Shown one piece after another: positions 45,258-54,559 of a stretch of 64,000 bases of DNA (positions are counted from its first letter, which is position 1; every line of letters starts with the position of its first letter). The translations under genes were made by a program, and so were the position numbers. Below the pieces are notes generated by a model, which worked only from the letters and a program-made list of their open reading frames with translations, ran no database searches and had not been told where the DNA came from. Source of the stretch: Ferroplasma acidarmanus Fer1 (GTDB taxonomy: Archaea; Thermoplasmatota; Thermoplasmata; Thermoplasmatales; Thermoplasmataceae); NCBI RefSeq assembly GCF_000152265.2, contig NC_021592.1, positions 1,178,001-1,242,000 of the forward strand, read 5' to 3'.

Positions 45258-45704
45258 TTAACCTTTTATTATACTGTTGAGCTGTGACAATATTCTGGAA
45301 TAATGGGAACCTTCCCAGTAATATTTTCCGCATCCAGGACAAAATTTAACAGTGTCATATCTGGATTTTACAAGATCATAGCCGGGCCCCATTGTTTCAG
45401 TTTTAACAGTCTGAAGTATAGTATTGCATTCTGGGCATCTTGAGAAAAACAGTTCACGATCAGGTGGAAACATAGTTACTACCTGCTTTAATTGCTCCTT
45501 AAAATCAGGGCTGTCAAGGAATATGGAATTGCTATACCTTTTATAAAACTCGTAATCCCTTGTGAGCAGTATAAGGTTTTCCTCCTTGCATTTTTTAAGT
45601 ATATCATTATCGGAATGGCACTGCGGATAACCTGTATCATATCCCATTATCCTCATCCATTTGCATGTCCTGCCAAGCATATGGTCAGCCATAAATTTAT
45701 TCAT
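45258..45704 (-). CDS. Mut7-C RNase-domain (PIN-like) protein with zinc ribbon
   Basis: 148 residues from MNKFMADHMLG; an earlier in-frame start overlaps ubiX more. FMADHMLGRTCKWMRIMGYDT, NLILLTRDYEFYKRY and the two CxxC pairs (CPEC, CPGC) are the hallmarks of the Mut7-C family, thought to be ribonucleases. Asp in MADH and TRDYE are the expected acidic residues. It lies between ubiX and pelota, so an RNA quality-control role is attractive but unproven. Confidence 0.85.
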   Translation of the reverse strand: MNKFMADHMLGRTCKWMRIMGYDTGYPQCHSDNDILKKCKEENLILLTRDYEFYKRYSNSIFLDSPDFKEQLKQVVTMFPPDRELFFSRCPECNTILQTVKTETMGPGYDLVKSRYDTVKFCPGCGKYYWEGSHYSRILSQLNSIIKG

Positions 45705-46251
45705 CTCTCCACCGTGGCGATATATCATTTTTTATCCCTGCAAGGTCAAGCACCCTTGCCACTACAAAATTCAAAAGGTCTTCCACGCTTGATGGCTTAT
45801 TGTAGTATCCGGGAACAGCCGGTGCTACTATCACATTATTCATTGACAGTTTCAGCATGTTCTCAAGCATTATCGTGCTGAATGGCATTTCTCTTGGCAC
45901 CACTATAAATCTACGTCTTTCTTTCATAGCTACTGTAGCCACTCTCGTTATAAGTGTATCTGATATGCCTGCTGAAATTTTAGCCAGGGTAGATGAAGAA
46001 CAGGGGATCACTACAAATGTATCAAAGAGAAAGCTCCCTGAGCTAATTCTAGCAGCTATATCTGAATCGTGATAATAATAATCTGCAAGGCTTTTAATAT
46101 AATCTATAGAATAGTCTGATTCAAGTTTCATAACCTTCTTTGCACTTTCTGACATTACCAGGTGAATTTCCATATCTTTTATGTTTTCAAGAAATTTTAC
46201 TCCCAGGGCAGTTCCGGATGCTCCAGTTATTCCCACCACAATCTTTTTCAT
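45697..46251 (-). CDS. ubiX: UbiX-like flavin prenyltransferase
   Basis: 184 residues that make prenylated FMN for UbiD-type decarboxylases. VGITGASGTALG at the start, VVIPCSSSTLAKISAGISDTLITRVATVAMKERRRFIVVPREMPFS in the middle and the VPGYYNKPSSVEDLLNFVVARVLDL end are characteristic. All flavin-site residues seem kept. First gene of the minus-strand operon. The cognate decarboxylase is not in this window. Confidence 0.92.
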   Translation of the reverse strand: MKKIVVGITGASGTALGVKFLENIKDMEIHLVMSESAKKVMKLESDYSIDYIKSLADYYYHDSDIAARISSGSFLFDTFVVIPCSSSTLAKISAGISDTLITRVATVAMKERRRFIVVPREMPFSTIMLENMLKLSMNNVIVAPAVPGYYNKPSSVEDLLNFVVARVLDLAGIKNDISPRWRDE

Positions 46252-46278
46252 AGCTTATAAATATGGTTTAGTTGGATA

Positions 46279-46827
46279 TTACTTTTTCCTGTTAAACACA
46301 TAATACAGAGCTATCATGCCTGCAATTATTGCAACAAATATTCCAACATACAGATATTGAGTAGATAAGGGCTTAACTACTGGTTTAGAGAATGAAAATC
46401 CTGGATAAGCACCTGCATTTAATGCCTCGATGTCTGTATATCCCTTAACCTGCGAAGACATGTTTTTCGTTTCATTGAAAGCCAGGGTCATATTTTTTAA
46501 TGTAGGTGTTCCTATGCCTGATAATGCATTTATAAACTGAAGCCCGTAGGGATTCATCCCTGTATAGCTTAGATCATAAACTATTAAACACTGGGTTGAT
46601 GTATTGAAACTGTATTTCACATAGTGCGTGTTGTCTATTACAGATGAAAAGAAAGCCGTCCAGTTTGAATCTGATATAGATTCATTTGTACCATTATAAT
46701 TATAACTGATTGACGGCAGAGATGTGGGGGCAGCTGGCAATGTTACAGGGGATGCTGAGGAGGCAAATGGAGCCATAACCATAACAAGTGAAATTATAAC
46801 TATGATAGCTGGAAGATACTTTTTCAT
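46279..46827 (-). CDS. Secreted, membrane-anchored protein, unknown
   Basis: 182 residues. Signal peptide MKKYLPAIIVIISLVMVMAPFASSA, then a Ser/Thr/Asn-rich domain with several sequons, and a C-terminal helix (YVGIFVAIIAGMIALYYV) with the tail FNRKK. The layout equals that of the larger surface proteins in this window. It is divergent from the sedolisin gene with about 115 bp between the starts. No family recognised. Confidence 0.7.
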   Translation of the reverse strand: MKKYLPAIIVIISLVMVMAPFASSASPVTLPAAPTSLPSISYNYNGTNESISDSNWTAFFSSVIDNTHYVKYSFNTSTQCLIVYDLSYTGMNPYGLQFINALSGIGTPTLKNMTLAFNETKNMSSQVKGYTDIEALNAGAYPGFSFSKPVVKPLSTQYLYVGIFVAIIAGMIALYYVFNRKK

Positions 46828-46944
46828 TTATCCTGTATATTAATTTAGGTTTAAAATCTTTTTCTTTAGCATGCAGTTAAATTTTAATTTTTTATGAAAA
46901 TAATGTCATTAAGTTTTTAAACGAGGATTAATTTCAAGAAGTAT

Positions 46945-49900
46945 ATGGAATATCCTATAAAGAAATTACTTACAGTCACATTAATTTTTATACTCGTTAT
47001 TTCATCACTTGCAATTCTGGATACAGCCCAGAATCCTGTAATTAGTCCTGTAAACAATTCTGATAATAAAAATTCCACATCTCAAACTATAATGGCTTAC
47101 GTACCTACTGGCCTCAAATCATACGTAGGAAACCAGCTAAATTCAACAGGCATTCCATACAGTTATTATGGGAATCTCCTGAATGTCAACGATTCAACGC
47201 AGAAGGGCACAATATCCTATGTTTTCAGTGAGCTTAACCGCACACTAGGTATAACATATTTTACATTCAATAATTCTAATGATTTCATTCCGTATATTCA
47301 AAATCCATCCTATCAGGCCAGGCCATATTTACCATCAAATATCTACAATGCATATGATATAAATTATACACATAATGAGGGTTATTATGGAAATAATACT
47401 ACAATAGTTATTGTTGACGCCTACGGAGACCCGACACTTAACTATGATGTTAGTGTTTTCGACAATAAAACCGGGTTGCCTCCAATAAATCTTACAGTAA
47501 CAACCCCTGAAGGCGCAATAACATCTACAAATTCCCAGTGGGCTTCTGAAACAGCTATTGATGTAGAGTGGGCACATGCTATAGCACCTGGTGCCAAAAT
47601 AGACCTGGTACTATCACCGGGTTCAGGATCAAGGCTTCTTGATTCTGTGGCTTATGCCGTTACCCACAAATTAGGAAATATAATTTCTATCAGCTGGGGA
47701 GAGGCAGAAAGTGATCTCTCACCTCATACTCTAACGAGCCTTAACAATATTTATGAACAGGCAGCCGCGAATAACATTACTGTGGTGGCTGCATCAGGCG
47801 ATCAAGGTGCAAATGATGGTACTTCCCATCTTGCAGTAAATTTCCCGGCATCGGATCCATATGTCCTTGGAGTAGGGGGAACAACGTTAAATCAAATCTC
47901 AAGTGGTCAGTATACACAGACTGCCTGGGGTGACATAGTTAACGGAAAAGAAGAGGGAAGTGGAGGAGGTTTTTCCTCCTATTTCACCACTCCATATTAC
48001 CAGGTAGCCCCAAATTATACGGAGTCCTACAGAGGAGTACCTGATGTTGCTCTCGATGCCAATCCAAACACAGGTGTACTGGTGGTTGTTGATGGCGCAA
48101 CATCCGTTCTTGGTGGAACCAGTATTTCTACTCCTATGTGGGCAGGGATAATTGCAATAATGGACCAGTACTACGGGAAATCTCTTGGGCTAGTTAATCC
48201 CCTGTTTTATAAGCTTTCTGAAACAAAGTATTATAAAAATGCATTTACCCCGATAACATCTGGAAGTAATGCAGGATACAGCGCAGGACCGGGATGGAAT
48301 CCAGTCACAGGGCTGGGAACACCAAAGGTAAGCAACCTTATAAACGATACTGGCAAAATTATGAATGGATACGGAACTGTGGCTGTTTTCAATAACACTT
48401 CATATGCCACCGATATATCTGCCAGTATTAACGTTCCAGGAAATAATGTGGAGCAATTCAATGGAAGCACCTATTATTACCTTGGATTCTACGAAAATCA
48501 AACTAATTATATAAAATTCGGAATTTCAACAAATTCTACAGGTTATTATTATAAGTACAGTATTTATGATAATGGAACAGAAACCCGGGGAATCCTACCC
48601 GGGGCTCCATCTGCCTACATTGGAATAAAAATTTCCGGGGCAGAAATTTACTTTACAGTTAACAATTCAACTGTGAAAGAATTAAATGTTCCAGTATCGT
48701 TTTCAGGTGATTACCATGCTGTTGCAGGTGCACAGCAGGATAATGCAAAAATCAATTTTGTGAATATTTCTAAGGCAACATACAGCAACATAGACATTAC
48801 CAATGCTACAGGCAGGATAAACTATACTGGAATATACACATCAGGCTATAGCAATATGGGGACTGATTATAGCAATATAACATTTTCATACAACTCTTCA
48901 GCGAAATCACTCACCGCATACATGGGAAAGGAAGTAAATAAACAAATATATGGAACAGCAGGCGCTGTACACATCCTGTATAGCATAACTTTTGGGAAAA
49001 ACTCCACACTAAAATTCAGCCTGAGCAATGGGAATTCTGCAACTTATGCGGTAAATGGAAGCACCAAATTCAATCCCGTTTCTCTATCAGGGGGATATTA
49101 CAATATATCAGCAACTGAATCCAGTGGCGTTACTTTTTATAGAGAAATACACGTTCCCACCATAAGGGTTGTTAGCGTAACCATAAGCTCAAGCCCATCC
49201 TATTATTCTCCACAGTATACACTACTTGTGGATCATTACTTTGGATACACATCCAGTTCAAAAACTATAGATGTTTACGAACTTTCCGGCAACAATAACG
49301 CGACCATTAATTCTACCGGCTACTTCACAGCAAATGCCAGTGCCAGTACCATAGGCTTTTTAACACTTAAGCCAGAGAAAGTACTGGTGGACGTTTTTGT
49401 CTCAAACGGGAATGCTACTGTAACACTGAACGGGGTTAAAACTAACAGCATAGGGGGCTATCATTTTCTATACGTTACTCCGGACACTACATATATTAAT
49501 GCAACAGATACAGGATATACATCCCAAAACCAGAGCATGAACTTAACACCCGGACAGAATATCCACATTTCCCTTGTTTTATCCCCCAAAAACTCAAGCT
49601 TCAAAGCAGTTCAAGGCACTGTTGAGAACGTTCAATATGGATACGGGCTCAGCAATGTTAATATTACATCAGATGGAAAGACAATAGGGTATACAAATAG
49701 TTCCGGCCAGTTTGTATTATTTTTAAACGGAACAACAAATGCAACATTCCATGAATATCTGTATGTTAATAATACTACATCCATATCTCCCGGTTCTTCT
49801 CCTGTTGTTTACATGAGCCCGGCAAGTGTATCTGTTCTGGTTATTAATTTCAAAATCACATATTCGCTTCCACTTGGATTTTATTATGCCTTCGTATCCT

Positions 49901-50253
49901 GGGATAAATATCCATCCACCAACTTTGCAGAATACGTTGTTGCCTATTCCAACAACTCATTAATGTTAAATCCCCACACAGAAGTAATATCCTCAAGGGG
50001 CACTGACTTCGGTTTCATTCCAGGTTTAACGCCCGGAAAAACATACTATGTGATTGTAGATGCATATACTCCCAGTGGATCATTCGTTTCATCCAATGAA
50101 GTTGCAGTACACTATACAATCATATCATATCTGATAACCCTGTTGATCTTTGCGGGCATACTGGCATATATCGTTTTTATAATACTATTCTTTATACGGA
50201 GAAAAAAGAGAAAAAAGATGAATGAAGAGGAATACGATTACTTCCAATATTAA
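46945..50253 (+). CDS. Giant membrane-anchored sedolisin (S53) acid protease
   Basis: 1102 residues. Signal peptide (1-27), a short pro-region (to about 115), then the S53 catalytic domain: Glu202 and Asp206 in SETAIDVEW, Asp286 in ASGDQGA and the nucleophile Ser393 in GGTSIST. A large sequon-rich beta region (about 480-780) follows, then PEGA or carboxypeptidase-regulatory-like modules (near 800-960), a fibronectin-III-like module (near 970-1060), one transmembrane helix and the tail RRKKRKK. Sedolisins act at low pH. Inference: it degrades proteins at the acidic outer surface to feed a peptide-using heterotroph. Confidence 0.92.
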   Translation: MEYPIKKLLTVTLIFILVISSLAILDTAQNPVISPVNNSDNKNSTSQTIMAYVPTGLKSYVGNQLNSTGIPYSYYGNLLNVNDSTQKGTISYVFSELNRTLGITYFTFNNSNDFIPYIQNPSYQARPYLPSNIYNAYDINYTHNEGYYGNNTTIVIVDAYGDPTLNYDVSVFDNKTGLPPINLTVTTPEGAITSTNSQWASETAIDVEWAHAIAPGAKIDLVLSPGSGSRLLDSVAYAVTHKLGNIISISWGEAESDLSPHTLTSLNNIYEQAAANNITVVAASGDQGANDGTSHLAVNFPASDPYVLGVGGTTLNQISSGQYTQTAWGDIVNGKEEGSGGGFSSYFTTPYYQVAPNYTESYRGVPDVALDANPNTGVLVVVDGATSVLGGTSISTPMWAGIIAIMDQYYGKSLGLVNPLFYKLSETKYYKNAFTPITSGSNAGYSAGPGWNPVTGLGTPKVSNLINDTGKIMNGYGTVAVFNNTSYATDISASINVPGNNVEQFNGSTYYYLGFYENQTNYIKFGISTNSTGYYYKYSIYDNGTETRGILPGAPSAYIGIKISGAEIYFTVNNSTVKELNVPVSFSGDYHAVAGAQQDNAKINFVNISKATYSNIDITNATGRINYTGIYTSGYSNMGTDYSNITFSYNSSAKSLTAYMGKEVNKQIYGTAGAVHILYSITFGKNSTLKFSLSNGNSATYAVNGSTKFNPVSLSGGYYNISATESSGVTFYREIHVPTIRVVSVTISSSPSYYSPQYTLLVDHYFGYTSSSKTIDVYELSGNNNATINSTGYFTANASASTIGFLTLKPEKVLVDVFVSNGNATVTLNGVKTNSIGGYHFLYVTPDTTYINATDTGYTSQNQSMNLTPGQNIHISLVLSPKNSSFKAVQGTVENVQYGYGLSNVNITSDGKTIGYTNSSGQFVLFLNGTTNATFHEYLYVNNTTSISPGSSPVVYMSPASVSVLVINFKITYSLPLGFYYAFVSWDKYPSTNFAEYVVAYSNNSLMLNPHTEVISSRGTDFGFIPGLTPGKTYYVIVDAYTPSGSFVSSNEVAVHYTIISYLITLLIFAGILAYIVFIILFFIRRKKRKKMNEEEYDYFQY

Positions 50254-50257
50254 AAAA

Positions 50258-51295
50258 TTATTCTATTTCTTTCAGTATTTCATTTCTTGCTGTATCCATA
50301 TTTTTTAATTTTTCATATCCTGTTTCAATAGACCTTGTTCTTAGCCCGCAATCCGGATTTACCCTTACCAGTTCAGGAGGCATTATGTTTAAAGTATAAT
50401 TTATTCTATCTTTAATTAGCCTGACAGGTTCTATGTAGTCAATATGTACATCTGTTACTCCAAGCCCTATGAATTTTTTCTTTGTGTTCAACTGCTGGAA
50501 ATACTTCAATTCTTCATAGCCTGGCCTTGCAGCATCGGATGTCCCCGGTTCCAGTTTATCCCTGTTCGCGAACTCAAGGTTAAGCCCATCTATTTTTATA
50601 TCATTCATAACATCATATAGGAGCCTGTAATCGGTACTATAGCACACATGAATGGTAAACTCACAGTTATCTATCCCTTCTACAGATTTATTAAGCGAAT
50701 CTACCACTATATTCATCTCATCAGGATGGGTGGTTGTAGCAGGTTCGTCAAGCTGTATTTCCAGCTTTCTTCCAGGATATTTTGAATCCCAGAGTTTTTT
50801 CAGGTTTTTCATTTCACTGTTGAGAAGTGATGCAAATGCCATTGCTGTTTCGTATCTGTCACTGTAATGTTCATTAAATGACCAGTCCATCATGGTATAT
50901 GGCCCTGTCACAGGTATTTTTATATTATCATACCCCTTTGAGAGAAGATATTCCAGTTCATCAGAGTGGAAAGATTCTTTAATTGAAATATCCTCCACTA
51001 TGCTGCCTTTTTTATAATACCTGTTGTCAAATGACCTCACAGGCCCATAGAATTTTATTCCGTCAACTCTATTTGCCTGATGTTCATACATTTCCCAGCG
51101 GAACATCTCTCCGCCCACGCCTATATTATCTAACCCTGCATGCCTGAAAAGGTCTATTGTTTCCTCTGTAGCTTTTTCTGATAATTTATAATATTCCTCA
51201 GTTCCATATATTTTGTGAAATACGGTACTGAGGTATTTTGGCTTCCTGAAACTTCCTATTTCCTGAGATATTAAATATTTCCCCATTTTATTCAC
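50258..51295 (-). CDS. metE: Cobalamin-independent methionine synthase, catalytic half
   Basis: 345 residues matching the C-terminal barrel of MetE. Zinc ligands are His and Cys in IHVCYS and the final Cys in NPDCGLRTR, with a Glu in LEFANRD as the fourth. QLDEPATTTHPDEM is the other conserved block. It methylates homocysteine using a folate-type or corrinoid methyl donor. The start overlaps the preceding gene by 8 bp. The short archaeal core form exists in two genes here, so the two halves likely work together. Confidence 0.88.
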   Translation of the reverse strand: MNKMGKYLISQEIGSFRKPKYLSTVFHKIYGTEEYYKLSEKATEETIDLFRHAGLDNIGVGGEMFRWEMYEHQANRVDGIKFYGPVRSFDNRYYKKGSIVEDISIKESFHSDELEYLLSKGYDNIKIPVTGPYTMMDWSFNEHYSDRYETAMAFASLLNSEMKNLKKLWDSKYPGRKLEIQLDEPATTTHPDEMNIVVDSLNKSVEGIDNCEFTIHVCYSTDYRLLYDVMNDIKIDGLNLEFANRDKLEPGTSDAARPGYEELKYFQQLNTKKKFIGLGVTDVHIDYIEPVRLIKDRINYTLNIMPPELVRVNPDCGLRTRSIETGYEKLKNMDTARNEILKEIE

Positions 51296-52169
51296 CTATT
51301 TTTGACATAAGGTCAAGTTTTCTATCTGCAATGAGTCTTGGCAGGAAATCAAAATATTCCCTGTGGCTAACTATTATCCTGTCAGCATCAAGTGACTCTA
51401 CCGTTCTGTTTATTTCATTAACATTTTCCAATCTGGTATTGGAGCCATCAATGAGCTTGACACCAGGAACCTTTGAATTTTCCTTTGAAATTTTGAAATT
51501 CTCCGGACTGTAATCAGCAATTATAGAGTACAGGTTTCCCTTTATATTGTTTTTGTACAGCTTTCCGGTTGTCACTAACTTTATTTTAAAATCGCCCAGT
51601 AAAGAAAGATCAAGGATATCTGATTTTTCATATGGAAGTGGATCGTAAAGTACAAGGTCTTTTAAGCCAAATTCCTTAAGTATGTTAGCATAAACGCCTT
51701 CTATTTTTTCCTGGAATATGCCATACGGTATACTGCTCCTTGACATTTTATAGAATGAAAGGGGCGATGGAAGAAAAGCATTAAATCCATTTCCATTGTT
51801 AACATATAATGGGAGTGGCGGGTTCTCATTCAAAGGAGAAAAATCTTCCGGGTCTATTGAAATACCTGATATATTATTAATTACCGGCATTCTATAGAAG
51901 CTATTTGTCTCTTTAAATCTTGTAAGTGGCCCGAGGTCTATGCCATCAACTATTAGCGATACTGGCCTGAGTATATCATACCAGTTGAACAGTGGATCTG
52001 TATGCTCAATGCTGCCCCCCTTCAATAAATCATAAAACATTGCTTTCTCAGATTCTATATTCTCGTTTAATGTAGCATCAGGAATCTTTCCTTTCTCCCA
52101 TCTGCCAATGTGCAATCTTAATTCATTGGTTTTCGGGTAAATACCATAAACTAATTTATCTATCTGCAT
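51288..52169 (-). CDS. MetE N-terminal-like partner protein
   Basis: 293 residues, in the position and size of the N-terminal half of MetE. It contains VYGIYPKTNELRLHIGRWEKGK, LFNWYDILRP, LTRFKETNSFYRMP and LPSPLSFY, as in archaeal paralogues. It lacks the zinc motifs, so it is not itself a methyltransferase. It overlaps the catalytic half by 8 bp, indicating coupled translation. Likely role: substrate or donor binding for the catalytic half; unproven. Confidence 0.78.
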   Translation of the reverse strand: MQIDKLVYGIYPKTNELRLHIGRWEKGKIPDATLNENIESEKAMFYDLLKGGSIEHTDPLFNWYDILRPVSLIVDGIDLGPLTRFKETNSFYRMPVINNISGISIDPEDFSPLNENPPLPLYVNNGNGFNAFLPSPLSFYKMSRSSIPYGIFQEKIEGVYANILKEFGLKDLVLYDPLPYEKSDILDLSLLGDFKIKLVTTGKLYKNNIKGNLYSIIADYSPENFKISKENSKVPGVKLIDGSNTRLENVNEINRTVESLDADRIIVSHREYFDFLPRLIADRKLDLMSKIGE

Positions 52170-52252
52170 GGTGGTTTATAGTCCGATGTTAATAAAACAT
52201 TTTTGTCAAATATATGATTTTCAGTAATACCATTAAATGTTATTATAATGTT

Positions 52253-53191
52253 TTAATCAACAACATTTTCTTTTAATTCCATGTAAGGCTCCTCATCGCT
52301 TATGCCTATCCTGGCATTCAGTGGAAGTACCATCTGTTCTTCCCCATGTCCAAATGGTGCACCATACAGGGACGGTTTATTTATCTCATTCATAAATTTC
52401 TGTACCACATCTTCTATGGATGGCATTGGCTCTTCCTTGTCAAATATGGCTTTGAAATCCCCGAATACAAACCCGTTAAACTGTTCGATAATATGTGCAA
52501 GTTTCATGCTGAAGAAATAGCGGTCAATATCTCCTGAAGTTACGTCCGTGTCTTCAATGAAAAATATCCTGTTTGTTGTTTCCGGGATATAATTGGTGCC
52601 CAGCAGTGATGCTACCAGTGAAATATTTGTGCCCATGGAATATCCTTCTGTTTTTCCAGGAATGATGTATTTTATTAAGCGATCCCGGTATATATTTATC
52701 TCATCGGATTTTCCTGAAAGAATTCCAAGGAATTCCTTAAATGAAGGTTTTGATATATCATCAACATCGGATGCAACCATTGGCCCATGGAATGTGATTA
52801 AATTTGAATTCCTGTTTATAGCCAGATGGAGTGCTGTAATATCGCTGTATCCCATGAATATCTTCGGGTTTTCCCTTATGGCTTCATAATCCAGCAATGA
52901 TAGTATATGTATGCTCCCGTAACCGCCCCTTGCACAGAATATGGCTTTTACATTGTCATCACGGAAGGCTGACATTAATTCCTCTGCCCGGTCCTTGGCA
53001 GGTGCTGCAAGATCGTTTCTCTGGTTGAGCTTCTTTATATTTTTGCCCACTGTTACCTTATATCCAAGCTTTTTAAGTTTTGATATCCCCCTTGATAATT
53101 TTATCATATCCGGTGCACTTGCCGGTGCAATAACCCTTATTTCATCCCCAGGCTGCAATTTTGGTGGCTTTACCCTATTTTCCATTATCAA
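52253..53191 (-). CDS. S66-family carboxypeptidase (MccF/LD-carboxypeptidase-like)
   Basis: 312 residues. PGDEIRVIAPAS at the start, ARGGYGSIHIL, the catalytic Ser in GYSDITALH, and the Glu/His parts FIEDTDVTSGDIDRYFFSM and GAPFGHGEEQMVLPLNA fit the S66 family. Archaea without murein use such enzymes on other peptides or amide conjugates, as MccF does. It overlaps the M20 peptidase gene by 17 bp, so the two probably form a peptide-degrading operon. Confidence 0.87.
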   Translation of the reverse strand: MIMENRVKPPKLQPGDEIRVIAPASAPDMIKLSRGISKLKKLGYKVTVGKNIKKLNQRNDLAAPAKDRAEELMSAFRDDNVKAIFCARGGYGSIHILSLLDYEAIRENPKIFMGYSDITALHLAINRNSNLITFHGPMVASDVDDISKPSFKEFLGILSGKSDEINIYRDRLIKYIIPGKTEGYSMGTNISLVASLLGTNYIPETTNRIFFIEDTDVTSGDIDRYFFSMKLAHIIEQFNGFVFGDFKAIFDKEEPMPSIEDVVQKFMNEINKPSLYGAPFGHGEEQMVLPLNARIGISDEEPYMELKENVVD

Positions 53192-54338
53192 ACTCCTCCT
53201 TTATTTTGTTTAAGCGCTGTTTATCCTGCATGATCTTCAGTATAGCGGAGGAAGCAGCACGTATTGCAATCATAAGATTTTCTCCTGCCCTGGCTGGATT
53301 GGCAGCTTCCCTGAACTGGTCTGAATGCCCGGGGAGACCTGTTCCAATTTTCAGGTCAATATGCCCTGTAGGAACCGCAAGGCTGACATTTGCTTCATCG
53401 GTGCTTCCACTAGCAGCCTCATCACTATCATCTATATTGAATGCATCAATGCCAATTTTCTCCAGTTCATCATAAAGTACACCATCTATAACACGGTTTG
53501 CCTTATACTCTGTGTACATTGGCATCAAATCCTTTATCTCAAGTGTGGTGCCATAGCCATCTGAAATCCCCTTTGCTAGTTTTTTAATTTTCTCTATGAA
53601 TTCAACCAGAAATGAGGAATCGCTGGACCTCAGGTCAACCTCCATTGCTGCTCTGTCCGGTACCACGTTTGAAGCTTTTCCGCCATCCCTTATTACCATG
53701 CCAACAACAATATTTTTGTCACCCTTTGCCCGGTCCCTCATATTGTTAATGGCTGAATATGTTGTGACCAGTGCATCAAGGGCATTGATTCCATAACACG
53801 GGGAGGCAGCCATATGTGCAGACCTCCCATGGAAAATAAATTCCATTTCAGAGTCTGCAAGGGCTTTTGAGCCTACTGCCCATCTGTCGTCAGGATGCAT
53901 GCCGATAACGAAATCTATATTGTTGAATGCTCCTGATTTTGCCATTATGGCCTTGCTTCCAGCATAGGGCCCTATGCCCTCTTCAGATGGTGTTCCGAAG
54001 ACAACAATTTTTCCACTAGAAATAAAGTTTTTAAGAACTATAGCAGTACCATAGGCCCATGCAGATATTAAATTATGCCCGCACGAGTGCCCATTTGGAA
54101 GGGCATCGTACTCCATAAGAATCCCAACAACCGGAGAACCTACCCCATATTCTGCCCTGAAAGCTGTATCCATGCCCATATAGGGATTTACAATTGTAAA
54201 TCCTTCCTTCTTCAATTCATCCATCATAAGTGTGGACGATTTATATTCCCTGCTTCCAAGTTCAGCGAAATTATAAATCATATCAGATATGGACAGAATA
54301 GAATTTTTATGCTGTATAATAATAGAATCTATATCCAT
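53175..54338 (-). CDS. M20-family amidohydrolase
   Basis: 387 residues. Metal-site motifs are visible: NGHSCGHNLI (Cys/His), GTPSEEG (Glu pair), GMHPDD and a late GHSDQFREAANPARAGE. The middle dimerisation domain (HGRSAHMAASPCYGINALDALV) has the typical His. The family cleaves aminoacylated amides such as p-aminobenzoyl-glutamate. First gene of the pair with the S66 peptidase; both point to amide turnover. Confidence 0.88.
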   Translation of the reverse strand: MDIDSIIIQHKNSILSISDMIYNFAELGSREYKSSTLMMDELKKEGFTIVNPYMGMDTAFRAEYGVGSPVVGILMEYDALPNGHSCGHNLISAWAYGTAIVLKNFISSGKIVVFGTPSEEGIGPYAGSKAIMAKSGAFNNIDFVIGMHPDDRWAVGSKALADSEMEFIFHGRSAHMAASPCYGINALDALVTTYSAINNMRDRAKGDKNIVVGMVIRDGGKASNVVPDRAAMEVDLRSSDSSFLVEFIEKIKKLAKGISDGYGTTLEIKDLMPMYTEYKANRVIDGVLYDELEKIGIDAFNIDDSDEAASGSTDEANVSLAVPTGHIDLKIGTGLPGHSDQFREAANPARAGENLMIAIRAASSAILKIMQDKQRLNKIKEEFDNGK

Positions 54339-54559
54339 AATTCCTAATCCTTAATAGGTTAATATTTTTACCTGAACATTATATTTGTGCTGGAATTAAA
54401 TCGGACAACCCTTCAAACAATTAAAGTTTATCCAATTTTAATGGCTCCTGCAGGCATTGGCCATCAAAGGTTATCTCCTGTATTTGCAATTATTCAATGA
54501 AATATCTTTGCTATGTTGCCGCAGGATTTTGAGATTAACGGGGATAAACCAGAATAATA

